A DNA stretch of 64,000 nucleotides from Pantoea rwandensis (GTDB taxonomy: Bacteria > Pseudomonadota > Gammaproteobacteria > Enterobacterales > Enterobacteriaceae). Both the position numbers and the translations under genes were made by a program. The stretch is from contig NZ_CP009454.1 of the NCBI RefSeq assembly GCF_000759475.1, positions 3,782,001-3,846,000 of the forward strand, written 5' to 3'. Shown one piece after another: positions 55,880 through 64,000 of this stretch. The stretch's first letter is position 1, and the number at the start of each line of letters is the position of its first letter. Below the pieces are notes generated by a model. The model was given only the letters and a program-made list of their open reading frames with translations. It did no database searches and was not told the origin of the DNA.

Positions 55880-56292
55880 TCGCCGAAGCTATTCAGGCCT
55901 CAGATAACCTCATCAAAGCCGTCCCCCTGCTTGGCGGTAGTCAATCGAAAGCAGATTATGAGCAAGCGTTAGAGCTGGTTGAGTATTTGGTTGAGCATCA
56001 GCCCTCTCATCCATTGATTGATATGCTGGCTGATAAAGTCGCGAAATATGAAGAGCATGCGCCGGAGTTTGCAGCCTTCAATGCACGCGTTAACACCCTG
56101 CCGGGCGGAATCGCGCTGCTGCGTGTATTGATGGATCAACACGATTTAAACCAATCATCATTCATTCAGGAAATTGGTCAGCGTTCTTATGTTAGCCGTA
56201 TTTTGAGAGGTGAACGTAAGCTAACGGATAAGCATAAAGCGGCGCTGGCAAAACGTTTTAAACTACCCTTCGAAGCCTTTCGCGAAGATTAA
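55876..56292 (+). CDS. higA: HigA-type antitoxin
   Basis: 138 residues. The N-terminal half is helical and toxin-binding; the C-terminal HTH (GGIALLRVLMDQHDLNQSSF, GQRSYVSRILRGERKLT) binds the promoter palindromes. It neutralises HigB and represses the operon. Confidence 0.92.
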   Translation: MIAEAIQASDNLIKAVPLLGGSQSKADYEQALELVEYLVEHQPSHPLIDMLADKVAKYEEHAPEFAAFNARVNTLPGGIALLRVLMDQHDLNQSSFIQEIGQRSYVSRILRGERKLTDKHKAALAKRFKLPFEAFRED

Positions 56293-56297
56293 ACAGA

Positions 56298-56328
56298 AAA
56301 AGCCGCAACGTGTGAACGCTGCGGCTTG
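56298..56328. terminator. Terminator between higA and katG
   Basis: AAGCCGCA-loop-TGCGGCTT with an A-run on the left, better suited to katG on the minus strand. Confidence 0.65.
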
Positions 56329-56335
56329 AGTTTGA

Positions 56336-58534
56336 TTACAGCTCGAAGCGATCCAAATTCATCACCTTGGTCCAGGCTGCCACGAAGTCATTGACGAACT
56401 TCTGTTTGGCATCGCTGCTGGCATAGACTTCGGCCAGTGCACGCAGGATGGCGTTGGAACCAAACACCAGGTCGGCGCGCGTGGCGCTGTATTTCACTTC
56501 ACCACTGGCACGATCGCGGCCTTCGAACAGTTCGGCGCTCTCATCGGTAGCGCGCCATGCGGTGCGCATATCCAGCAGATTGACGAAGAAGTCATTGCTC
56601 AGTACGCCGACACGATCGGTGAACACACCGTGCTGACTACCATCGAAGTTGGTGCCCAGCACGCGCAGACCACCCAGCAGCACGGTTAATTCCGGCGCGC
56701 TTAGCGTCAGTTGCTGTGCTTTATCCAGCAACAAGGTTTCGGTGGATGAGCCACCTGCGATACGACGATAGTTACGGAAACCATCCGCCAGCGGTTGCAG
56801 CACATCGAACGACTCAACCTCAGTCTGGTCCTGACGTGCATCGACGCGGCCCGGAATAAACGGCACTTGTACCGCCACACCTGCCGCTGCGGCAGCCAGT
56901 TCGATGCCGACGCTGCCGGCCAGCACAATCACATCCGCCAGCGACGCTTTACCAGACTCCTGCTGAATTTTCTGCAGGGTTGGCAACACATCGTGAATCA
57001 CGCTGGCATTCACTGCCCAACCGTTTTGCGGTGCCAGTGCCAGACGTGCACCGTTGGCGCCGCCACGTTTGTCACCGCCACGGAAAGTGGAAGCAGATGC
57101 CCAGGCAGCAGAGACCAGTTGGCTAGCACTTAAGCCTGAAGCAGCAATTTTTGCTTTCAGATCAGTGATGTCATCAGCGCCTGGCTGATGTGTTGCCGCT
57201 GGCAACGGATCCTGCCAAATCAAATCTTCCTTCGGCACTTCAGGGCCGATGTAACGCGCTTTTGGCCCCATATCACGATGGGTCAGTTTGAACCAGGCGC
57301 GGGCAAAGGCTTCATTGAACGCCTGCGGATCGTTGAGGAAACGGCGGGAGATCTTGCCAAACTCTTCGTCAAACCGCAGCGTCAGATCGGTCACCAGCAT
57401 GGTGGGCTTGCGCTTTTTCTCGGGATCGAACGGGTCTGGAATGATCGCTTCCGCATCCACCGCTTCGAACTGGATCGCGCCTGCTGGGCTGTGTGTCTGT
57501 ACCCATTCGTATTTGAACAGGTTCTCGAAGAAGTAGTTGCTCCACTGGGTAGGTGTCTGTGTCCATACCACTTCCAGGCCGGAAGTAATGGCATCCGCAC
57601 CTGCGCCACTGCCATAGCTACTGTTCCAGCCGAGGCCCTGCGCTTCCAGAGGCGAGGCTTCTGGATCAACACCTACATGGCTGGCGGCAGCCGCACCGTG
57701 CGTTTTACCCAATGTATGACCACCGGCAATCAGCGCGACGATCTCTTCATCGTTCATGCCCATATTGCCAAAGGTGGCACGAATGGCTGGCGCAGCTGAT
57801 TTTGGATCGCCGCTGGCTTCCGGGCCTTCCGGGTTGACGTAAATCAGACCCATTTCGGTGGCACCCACCGGCGCATTGGCAAGACTTTCTGGGTGGCGAT
57901 GCGCCAGCCATTCAGTTTCGTTACCCCAATCCACATCCATATCCGGTTCCCACACATCTTCACGTCCGGCACCAAAGCCGAAGGTGCGGAAACCGGCGTT
58001 CTCCAGCGATACGTTGCCCGCCAGAATGTAGAGATCGGCCCAGGAAATTTTCTGCCCGTACTTCTGCTTCACCGGCCACAGCAGGCGACGCGCTTTATCG
58101 AGGCTGACGTTATCCGGCCAGGAGTTCAGCGGTGCGAAACGCTGCTGACCACGGCCGGAACCGCCACGACCATCCACGGTGCGGTAAGTACCGGCACTGT
58201 GCCACGCCATGCGAATGAACAGCCCAATATAGCTGCCCCAGTCGGCTGGCCACCAGGATTGAGAGTCGATCAGAATAGCGCGGATATCCGCTTTTAACGC
58301 CGGGTAATCCAGCTTGCTGAACTCGTCGCGGTAGTTGAAGTTTTCACTGAGGGGATTGGAACGGCTGGAGTGCTGGTTTAACAGGTCGACACGTAACATA
58401 TTTGGCCACCAGTCGCGGTTGGTTGTTCCGCTCCCCGCTCCACGTGCCAGTACGCTTTTTTCTTCAGACGCCCCGTGATGAAAGGGGCACTTACCTGACG
58501 CTGCTGCATTATCGTTATTGTCGTGCGTGCTCAT
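56336..58534 (-). CDS. katG: Catalase-peroxidase
   Basis: 732 residues, two peroxidase-like halves. The heme half has the distal pocket [13 protein letters not shown] with catalytic Arg, Trp and His, the Tyr in [11 protein letters not shown] and the proximal His in [11 protein letters not shown], so the Trp-Tyr-Met crosslink can form. It degrades hydrogen peroxide. No signal peptide: cytosolic. OxyR control is usual, but I could not identify a convincing OxyR site. Confidence 0.97.
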   Translation of the reverse strand: MSTHDNNDNAAASGKCPFHHGASEEKSVLARGAGSGTTNRDWWPNMLRVDLLNQHSSRSNPLSENFNYRDEFSKLDYPALKADIRAILIDSQSWWPADWGSYIGLFIRMAWHSAGTYRTVDGRGGSGRGQQRFAPLNSWPDNVSLDKARRLLWPVKQKYGQKISWADLYILAGNVSLENAGFRTFGFGAGREDVWEPDMDVDWGNETEWLAHRHPESLANAPVGATEMGLIYVNPEGPEASGDPKSAAPAIRATFGNMGMNDEEIVALIAGGHTLGKTHGAAAASHVGVDPEASPLEAQGLGWNSSYGSGAGADAITSGLEVVWTQTPTQWSNYFFENLFKYEWVQTHSPAGAIQFEAVDAEAIIPDPFDPEKKRKPTMLVTDLTLRFDEEFGKISRRFLNDPQAFNEAFARAWFKLTHRDMGPKARYIGPEVPKEDLIWQDPLPAATHQPGADDITDLKAKIAASGLSASQLVSAAWASASTFRGGDKRGGANGARLALAPQNGWAVNASVIHDVLPTLQKIQQESGKASLADVIVLAGSVGIELAAAAAGVAVQVPFIPGRVDARQDQTEVESFDVLQPLADGFRNYRRIAGGSSTETLLLDKAQQLTLSAPELTVLLGGLRVLGTNFDGSQHGVFTDRVGVLSNDFFVNLLDMRTAWRATDESAELFEGRDRASGEVKYSATRADLVFGSNAILRALAEVYASSDAKQKFVNDFVAAWTKVMNLDRFEL

Positions 58535-58927
58535 TTTTCGGCTCCGTTTGCTTCACATTGTCCGGTAAAGATAACCGCACATCGTGAAAGAATATATTTG
58601 GATGAACCGAAGGTTTTGATAGTTACTGTCTTTCAAGCGCAGCGTGTGACATGGCGCACAGAAAGTAGGGGCTTATCGCCAATTGCGCATAATTTCGTCA
58701 CTAAGACAGTGTCATTCGCGGCCAGCTACGCATAAATGCGTCATCTAAACGGGTGTCGTTTACAGCCGGGTGTGCATGAATGCGTCATTAAAACAGGTGT
58801 CGTTTACAGCCGGGTGAGCATAAATGCGTCATTAAACAGGTATCGTTTACAGCCAGGTGTACCGAAATGCGCGCCCTGCAGTCATTGGAGTGTTGCAGAG
58901 CCGCCGTTTCGGGTGGCCGTGACAAAA
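58535..58927. other. katG upstream region with tandem repeats
   Basis: 393 bp between katG and uraH, both on the minus strand. It must hold the katG promoter (58540-58680) and contains the 44-bp repeats listed separately. No gene seen. Confidence 0.6.
58687..58860. repeat. Four tandem 43-44 bp repeats
   Basis: Units at about 58687-58729 (divergent), 58730-58773, 58774-58817 and 58818-58860. Consensus parts: GCATAAATGCGTCATTAAA and CAGGTGTCGTTTACAGCCGG. Units 2-4 are about 90 percent alike. They contain the small dyad GCATAAATGC. Confidence 0.85.
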
Positions 58928-59263
58928 TTAGCTGCCGCGATAGGTTGACCACGACCACGGTGAGATCAGGAACGGCAGATGATAATGGCTGCCCGCTGAA
59001 CTAATCACAAAATCAATCTGTGCACTGACGTACAGCGCATCGCGTCCGTCAGCAGCGAAATAGTCACCGATCTCTGCGGTCAATCGATAATGGCCTGGCG
59101 CTAACGGCTCAGGCGTTAAATCCTTGATACGGCCGTCGCTATCGGTTTCACCCTCCGCGATCGGCAACCAGCCTTCCGGGCTGTTCTGCTCCAGGGATAT
59201 GGCCACGCCGATGGCGGGTTTACCCAGCGCGGTATCCAGAATGTGAGTAGTAATGGTGCTCAT
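58928..59263 (-). CDS. uraH: 5-Hydroxyisourate hydrolase
   Basis: 111 residues, transthyretin-like. The N-terminal TTHILDTALGKPA and C-terminal tetrapeptide YRGS are diagnostic, with catalytic His and Arg in place (HYHLPFLISPWSWSTYRGS). No signal peptide, so cytosolic. It converts 5-hydroxyisourate to OHCU. The start overlaps the uraD stop by four bases. Confidence 0.97.
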   Translation of the reverse strand: MSTITTHILDTALGKPAIGVAISLEQNSPEGWLPIAEGETDSDGRIKDLTPEPLAPGHYRLTAEIGDYFAADGRDALYVSAQIDFVISSAGSHYHLPFLISPWSWSTYRGS

Positions 59264-59754
59264 ACAATGCTCTCCTTAAGCCGTAACAGGGTGATTTCAC
59301 GCAGTTGCGTCAGCGCTTCCTGCTGCTCTGTCTCTGCATCATTGTTGAGCCTGCGCTGCAATTCCGCCAGCATCTCCTCGCCACTGCGTCCTTTGGCGCG
59401 AATCAAAAACACCCGGCTGAAGCGCTGTTCATAGGATTGATTGCCCGCCAGCATGGCAAATTGCAGCGCGCCATCGGCCTGCTGCATCGCCGACTGCTCA
59501 TTGCGTGACAATACTGCCTCTTTGCCCGCGCCCGCGGCTTTTTCACCAATACGTGGGTGCGCGCGTAATGCCTGTTCCAGTTCGGCACCTTGCCAGCGCT
59601 TTGCCAGCGTTTCAGCGGTCTTATAGAGCGCTGAAACATCGGCGAAAGGCCGTGCGGCCACCAGCGCCTGCTGCCAGTCAGGAATCGCCACGCAGTGGGC
59701 TATCGCTGTGTGTGCCTCATTGGGCGTGGCATCGTTAAACACCGCTAACTCCAT
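59260..59754 (-). CDS. uraD: OHCU decarboxylase
   Basis: 164 residues. HPRIGEKAAG carries the catalytic His region and YEQRFSRVFLIRAKGRS is the conserved substrate-binding segment. It makes S-allantoin from OHCU. In operon with uraH and the upstream allantoate genes. Confidence 0.95.
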   Translation of the reverse strand: MELAVFNDATPNEAHTAIAHCVAIPDWQQALVAARPFADVSALYKTAETLAKRWQGAELEQALRAHPRIGEKAAGAGKEAVLSRNEQSAMQQADGALQFAMLAGNQSYEQRFSRVFLIRAKGRSGEEMLAELQRRLNNDAETEQQEALTQLREITLLRLKESIV

Positions 59755-59765
59755 GCAACGGCTCC

Positions 59766-61025
59766 TTAAGCCTGTGCCAGATCGTTGACCGCTTGCAGAT
59801 AAGCCTGCACGCCCAGCGCCACATCCGCTACCTGCACGGACTCGGCTGGATGATGGCTAATACCGCGATGGTTGCGCACGAACAGCATACCCACAGGCCA
59901 GCGATCGGCGATCGCAATCGCGTCGTGCCCTGCGCCGCTTGGCAAAGAAACGCTGCGGCCCTGCACTGTTTCCACCGCGTGGCTTAGCGCCTGTTGCAAA
60001 CGTGCATCGCAGGCGGTTGCCGCAATACGGTAATACTCGCTGGCGGTAAAAGTCAGTCCACGCCGCAAGGCAATCGCTTCGGCTTGTGTCAGCAGCGCGG
60101 ACAACAGGCGCTCCAGCGGCTCATCCTGCGGCCCACGCACATCCAGTGAAAACTGCACTTCACCGGGGATAACATTCACTGCGCCCGGCAAACAGCTCAG
60201 GGTGCCGACCGTGGCCACCAGTTGGGGATCTTGCTCGGCGGTGGTGTGCTCAACAAACACCATCCACTCGGCGGCGGCGGCCAGTGCGTCTTTACGATGG
60301 GTCATCGGCACCGTGCCAGCGTGGCCCGCTTCACCGATAAAGCTGCAATTCAAACGGCGCGCGCCGTTAATCGCGGTCACCACGCCAAGCGCCAGATCTT
60401 CCTGTTCCAGACACGGCCCTTGTTCAATGTGCAGCTCGAGGTAAGCCGCAATGTCGTTGACGTCGCGTGCCGCCTGCAAAATGTTGGCAGCGTCCAGACC
60501 GAGATCCTGCATCGCTTCCGCCACAGTTATACCGTTGCCATCCGGATGCGTTACCCAACTCTCGGGCCATGTGCCGGTAATGCCCCGGCTGCCCAACAGC
60601 GTGATGCCAAAGCGCGTGCCCTCTTCATCGCCGAATCCGACAATCTCAATCGCCAGCGGTAAGCGCTGCTGCCGATCGTGCAGCCACTGCACGGTTTCAA
60701 TGGCACTCAGCACACCCAGCATGCCGTCATAACGTCCGGCATTGCGCACCGTATCCAGATGAGAGCCCAGCAGCAGCGCCTGCGCGCCGGGTTCAGCAGA
60801 CTCATAACGACCGCAGATATTGCCCACCGCATCTTGCCAGGTGGTCATGCCGGCCGCCTGCATCCATTCTGCCACGCGGGCGTTGGCGCGGACCTGTTCA
60901 GGCGAGAGATAGACACGCGTCAGGCCATCCTCACTTTCACTGATTTCAGCCAGGGCATCGCAGCGTGCCATGACGCGGGCAGCGGCGGACTGCGCCTCGC
61001 TGGCGGTCATCAGGCTGTTGCTCAT
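59766..61025 (-). CDS. hpxK: Allantoate amidohydrolase (AllC/HpxK type)
   Basis: 419 residues, M20 family. Metal sites: LLGSHLDTVRNAGRYDG, GFGDEEGTRFG and LELHIEQGPCLE; GHAGTVPMTHRKDALAAAA is the substrate lid. It hydrolyses allantoate to ureidoglycine, ammonia and CO2. Other M20 N-carbamoylases are similar; the neighbouring ureidoglycine aminotransferase favours allantoate. I start at 61025 (MSNSLMTASEA), overlapping the upstream stop by four bases. Confidence 0.88.
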   Translation of the reverse strand: MSNSLMTASEAQSAAARVMARCDALAEISESEDGLTRVYLSPEQVRANARVAEWMQAAGMTTWQDAVGNICGRYESAEPGAQALLLGSHLDTVRNAGRYDGMLGVLSAIETVQWLHDRQQRLPLAIEIVGFGDEEGTRFGITLLGSRGITGTWPESWVTHPDGNGITVAEAMQDLGLDAANILQAARDVNDIAAYLELHIEQGPCLEQEDLALGVVTAINGARRLNCSFIGEAGHAGTVPMTHRKDALAAAAEWMVFVEHTTAEQDPQLVATVGTLSCLPGAVNVIPGEVQFSLDVRGPQDEPLERLLSALLTQAEAIALRRGLTFTASEYYRIAATACDARLQQALSHAVETVQGRSVSLPSGAGHDAIAIADRWPVGMLFVRNHRGISHHPAESVQVADVALGVQAYLQAVNDLAQA

Positions 61026-62257
61026 GCGTGGCTCCCGTAATGATCCCACGCCGCCTGCATGGCCGCGCCTTGTGTCGAACGGTAACCCACATGGTTCAAT
61101 ACCGCTTCCAGCGCGCTCAGGGTTTGCATCACGCAATCTTTGCGCGCGTTGTAGCCCATGGTGCCGATGCGCCACACTTTGCCGTGCAGCGGGCCAAACG
61201 AGGTGCCGATCTCAATACCAAAATCTTCCAGCACCAATTTGCGCACCTGATCGCCATTCACGCCCTGCGGGATCACCACGCCGAGGACGTTGTTCATCTT
61301 GTGTTTCAGGTCACCAAAGGTTTCGAGGCCCATGCCCTGAATACCTTTCAGCATCGCCTCGCCATGCAACTTATGACGTGCAATGCCTTTATCCAGCCCT
61401 TCCTGCATCATCAAACGCGCGCACTCACGTGCACCAAACAGCGCGGTGGTGGCTTCGGTATGGTGGTTCAGACGCTCCGGCCCCCAGTAATCCATGATCA
61501 TGCCGAGATCGAAATAGTTGGAGTAGATCATCTCCTCATCGCCATCCTGATGATCCGCGGTACGGATGCCCTCTTCCACACACTTACGTTTGCGGATCAC
61601 CGCTTCCATCTGCGGGCTGAGGGTAATCGGCGAAGTGCCCGACGGACCGCCAAGGCACTTCTGCATACCGGCAGAGACCGCATCCAGCCCCCAGGCATCG
61701 GTTTCCAGCACGTTACCGCCGAGTGAAGCGGTGGCATCGGTATAGAACAGCACGCCATATTTCTGGCAGATGGCACCGAGTTGTTCCAGCGGTTGCAGCA
61801 TGGTGGTGGAGGTATCGCCCTGCACCGTCAGCAGCAGGCGTGGCTGCACTTTTTTGATCGCGTCTTCAATTTGATCGGGGGTGAACACTTCGCCCCACGG
61901 CACTTCAATAGTGTGCACTTCGGCGCGGCAGCGGCGGGCAATCTCACACAGCAGATGACCAAAGCGGCCAAACACCGGTACCAGCACTTTGTCGCCCGGA
62001 CGGATAGCCGAGAGCAGAATCGCTTCGATACCGGCGCGCGAGGTGCCGTCAATCAATATGGTCCAGCGGTTTTCGGTACGAAATACACCACGATACAGCG
62101 CCATCACTTCATTCATGTAGTGCGTCATCGCCGGATCGTACTGACCCAGCAACTGGCTCGACATGGCGCGCAGGACACGCGGATCGGCGTTGATAGGACC
62201 AGGCCCCATCAGCAGGCGTTGTGGTGGATTAATTTGCGAAAACTGACTGATATCCAT
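61022..62257 (-). CDS. hpxJ: Ureidoglycine-glyoxylate aminotransferase (PucG/HpxJ type)
   Basis: 411 residues, class V PLP aminotransferase. RLLMGPGPINADPRVLRAMS at the N-terminus, TDATASLGGN and the Schiff-base Lys in AGMQKCLGGPSG. It resembles alanine-glyoxylate transaminases; within an allantoin cluster it is the PucG/HpxJ enzyme converting ureidoglycine plus glyoxylate to oxalurate-precursor and glycine. It is coupled to the amidohydrolase by an ATGA overlap. Confidence 0.88.
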   Translation of the reverse strand: MDISQFSQINPPQRLLMGPGPINADPRVLRAMSSQLLGQYDPAMTHYMNEVMALYRGVFRTENRWTILIDGTSRAGIEAILLSAIRPGDKVLVPVFGRFGHLLCEIARRCRAEVHTIEVPWGEVFTPDQIEDAIKKVQPRLLLTVQGDTSTTMLQPLEQLGAICQKYGVLFYTDATASLGGNVLETDAWGLDAVSAGMQKCLGGPSGTSPITLSPQMEAVIRKRKCVEEGIRTADHQDGDEEMIYSNYFDLGMIMDYWGPERLNHHTEATTALFGARECARLMMQEGLDKGIARHKLHGEAMLKGIQGMGLETFGDLKHKMNNVLGVVIPQGVNGDQVRKLVLEDFGIEIGTSFGPLHGKVWRIGTMGYNARKDCVMQTLSALEAVLNHVGYRSTQGAAMQAAWDHYGSHA

Positions 62258-62277
62258 GTGCTATTCCTTTTGAAGAC

Positions 62278-63009
62278 TTAAAGACGGACGGTGGAGATAA
62301 ACTGTTTAAGCTCGGCGGTCTGCGGATTGGCAAACAGCGTTTTGCTGTCGCCCTGCTCCCAGACGCGGCCCTGATGCATAAACACCACGCGATCGCCCAC
62401 ATCACGGGCGAAGTTCATTTCATGGGTAACGAGGATCAAGGTCATGCCTTCGGCAGCTAGCTGTTCCAGCACCTTCAGCACTTCGCCCACCAGTTCAGGA
62501 TCGAGCGCTGAGGTGATCTCGTCACAGAGTAATACTTTCGGCTGCATCGCCAGCGCACGGGCAATCGCCACGCGCTGTTGTTGTCCACCGGATAAATTGG
62601 CCGGGTAGTAGTTAATGCGTTCGCCAAGGCCGACTTTCTCCAGCATCTGCGTCGCCAGCTCGCGGCATTCAGTTTCGCTTTTCTTCAGTACCCGGCGCGG
62701 CGCCAGCATCACGTTTTCCAGCGCGGTCATGTGCGGGAACAGGTTGAAGTTCTGGAACACCATGCCCACCGAGCGGCTGATTTCACGCGCCTGTGATTCA
62801 CGGTCGGTGATCGTCATACCGCCGAGTTTGATGCTGCCTTCCTGGTAGCCTTCCAGTCCGTTCATGCAGCGCAGCAAGGTACTTTTTCCCGAGCCGCTGC
62901 GGCCGATGATCGAAATCACCTCGCCGTTGTCGATATCCAGATCGACACCTTTCAGAACGTGGTTGTCGCCGTAGTACTTCTGGACCTGATTAATGGTGAT
63001 GAGCGGCAT
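62278..63009 (-). CDS. Polar amino-acid-type ABC transporter, ATPase
   Basis: 243 residues. Walker A GRSGSGKST, signature NLSGGQQQRVAIARAL, Walker B VLLCDEITSALD. Belongs to the HisP/GlnQ family. Its start overlaps the permease gene by 20 bp. In this cluster it probably energises uptake of a purine-degradation intermediate (HpxI-like); the substrate is inference. Confidence 0.9.
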   Translation of the reverse strand: MPLITINQVQKYYGDNHVLKGVDLDIDNGEVISIIGRSGSGKSTLLRCMNGLEGYQEGSIKLGGMTITDRESQAREISRSVGMVFQNFNLFPHMTALENVMLAPRRVLKKSETECRELATQMLEKVGLGERINYYPANLSGGQQQRVAIARALAMQPKVLLCDEITSALDPELVGEVLKVLEQLAAEGMTLILVTHEMNFARDVGDRVVFMHQGRVWEQGDSKTLFANPQTAELKQFISTVRL

Positions 63010-63646
63010 TGAATTTTTTCTCCAGGTACTGGCTGTAACGCGACAGCGGATAACACATCAGGAAGTAACCCAGCGCCACCAGGCCAAATACCTTAAAGGG
63101 CTGATACGTCACATTGTTCAAAATAGTGCCGGCTTTAGTCAGCTCGACGAAACCGATAATCGATGCCAGCGCGGTGCCTTTGATCACCTGAACGGCAAAG
63201 CCCACGGTCGGCGCGATGGCGATGCGAATCGCCTGTGGTGCCACCACGCGAAACAGCGTTTGACCAAAAGTCAGGCCGAGGCAGCGCGATGCTTCCCACT
63301 GGCCTTTCGGCAGCGCACGAATACTGCCGTGCCAGATATCCACCAAAAATGCGCTGGTGTAGAAGGTCAATGCCAGCGAAGCGGCGGTCCAGGGTGCCAC
63401 ATCAATGCCAAACAGCCCGACGCCAAAGAAGGCGAGGAACAGCTGCATCAACAACGGCGTACCTTGAAACAGTTCGGTGTAGCAGCGAATCAGGCGCGTC
63501 AGCCATGGGCGATTCAGCAGGCGCAAAAACAGCAGCGGTAAGGTCACCAGCGTGCCGCCGAAAAAAGCCACCAGCGACAGTAAAATCGTCCAGCGCGCCG
63601 CCAGCAGCAGGTTGCGCAGGATGTCCCAGTCAGTAAAGGTTGTCAT
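62990..63646 (-). CDS. Amino-acid-type ABC transporter, permease 1
   Basis: 218 residues, about five spans, HisM/GlnP family. The EAA coupling loop GQWEASRCLGLTFGQTLFRV is clear. Start ATG 63646 (MTTFTDWDILRN) overlaps the upstream permease stop by four bases. Confidence 0.9.
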   Translation of the reverse strand: MTTFTDWDILRNLLLAARWTILLSLVAFFGGTLVTLPLLFLRLLNRPWLTRLIRCYTELFQGTPLLMQLFLAFFGVGLFGIDVAPWTAASLALTFYTSAFLVDIWHGSIRALPKGQWEASRCLGLTFGQTLFRVVAPQAIRIAIAPTVGFAVQVIKGTALASIIGFVELTKAGTILNNVTYQPFKVFGLVALGYFLMCYPLSRYSQYLEKKFNAAHHH

Positions 63647-64000
63647 GCGGGCTGCGCTCCAAACCATTTACGCCCCAGCGCCAGCAGCAGCTGTCGCATG
63701 GCAATCGACAACGCCAGATAGATCAGCGTGGTCACCAGATAGACTTCAAAACTCAAGAATGTACGCGACTGAATCAGGTTGGCGGCGAAGGTCAGCTCTT
63801 CGTACGACACCTGCGACACCACCGATGAACCCAGCATCACAATGATGCACTGGCTGACCAGCGCCGGATAAATTCGTTGCAGCGACGGCGGCAGTACCAC
63901 GCGGATAAAGGTCTGCGTGCGGGTCAACCCCAGCACACGGCCCGCTTCCCACTGCCCTTTCGGCGTCACCTGAATCCCGGCACGGATAATTTCAGTGCTA
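63643..64000 (-). CDS. Amino-acid-type ABC transporter, permease 2, 5' end outside window
   Basis: About 118 C-terminal residues remain; the frame is open to the window edge. It includes the EAA loop GQWEAGRVLGLTRTQTFIRV and two further spans. It pairs with permease 1 to form the channel. The rest of the gene, and presumably the binding-protein gene, lie beyond 64000. Confidence 0.88.
   Translation of the reverse strand, partial: STEIIRAGIQVTPKGQWEAGRVLGLTRTQTFIRVVLPPSLQRIYPALVSQCIIVMLGSSVVSQVSYEELTFAANLIQSRTFLSFEVYLVTTLIYLALSIAMRQLLLALGRKWFGAQPA

Noticed and set aside
58540..58680. OxyR site upstream of katG
   Set aside because: Only isolated ATAG/CTAT fragments are seen, without the spaced four-element pattern.
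58687..58860. CRISPR-like array
   Set aside because: The units are contiguous and similar along their whole length; there are no unique spacers and no cas genes.

Overview
The window looks like the chromosome of an enterobacterium of the Erwiniaceae (Pantoea/Erwinia type). The coding density, moderately high GC and gene order proBA-phoE-crl-frsA-gpt-pepD ... dinB-dpaA-yafJ-gmhA-fadE match the Enterobacterales backbone. Several genes absent from E. coli K-12 (cheV, the mtn salvage genes, a urate/allantoin cluster) fit a plant- or environment-associated relative. All names come from reading the translated sequence; no database search was run.

Layout. 1-8 kb: an mdtG-like efflux gene cut by the window edge, several small proteins (AriR-like regulator, I78 inhibitor lipoprotein, two overlapping single-helix membrane peptides), a CHASE4-PAS-GGDEF-EAL protein, a CPBP protease and osmC. 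8-12 kb: the L-lactate operon lldPRD, its promoter region flanked by two identical LldR-type operators. 12-16 kb: a CynX/NimT-type exporter, a LysR regulator and a Tat-exported amidohydrolase. 16-22 kb: dbpA, then cheV and a chemoreceptor gene, each behind a sigma-28 promoter, then sdaC. 22-25 kb: a flippase/glycosyltransferase operon behind a JUMPStart/ops (RfaH) leader.

25.8-30.6 kb is the most unusual part. It is a compact lambdoid remnant, all on the minus strand: an S24-type repressor, operators, a pL-like promoter, a boxA/boxB nut site with a P22-type stem, a P22-type N antiterminator, then endolysin, holin, Rz and nested Rz1, and a beta-helix tailspike. No replication, head, tail-tube or integrase genes are visible. 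Lysis and tailspike genes therefore sit on the early N-antiterminated operon instead of a late operon. The repressor seems to have lost its Ala-Gly self-cleavage site.

30.8-49 kb: conserved backbone (proBA, a Pho-box phoE porin gene, crl, frsA, gpt, pepD, a CUT2 sugar ABC transporter, dinB with a LexA box, dpaA, yafJ, gmhA, fadE with a FadR-like box). 49-55.5 kb: a complete methionine salvage set (mtnK, mtnA, mtnD, mtnC, mtnB, mtnE) plus the omega-amidase yafV, with MetJ boxes in both divergent promoter regions. A degenerate MetJ-like array in front of the CUT2 transporter suggests it may import methylthioribose. 55.5-64 kb: higBA, katG, a 44-bp tandem repeat, and a purine-degradation cluster (uraH, uraD, allantoate amidohydrolase, ureidoglycine aminotransferase, amino-acid-type ABC transporter) running off the window end.
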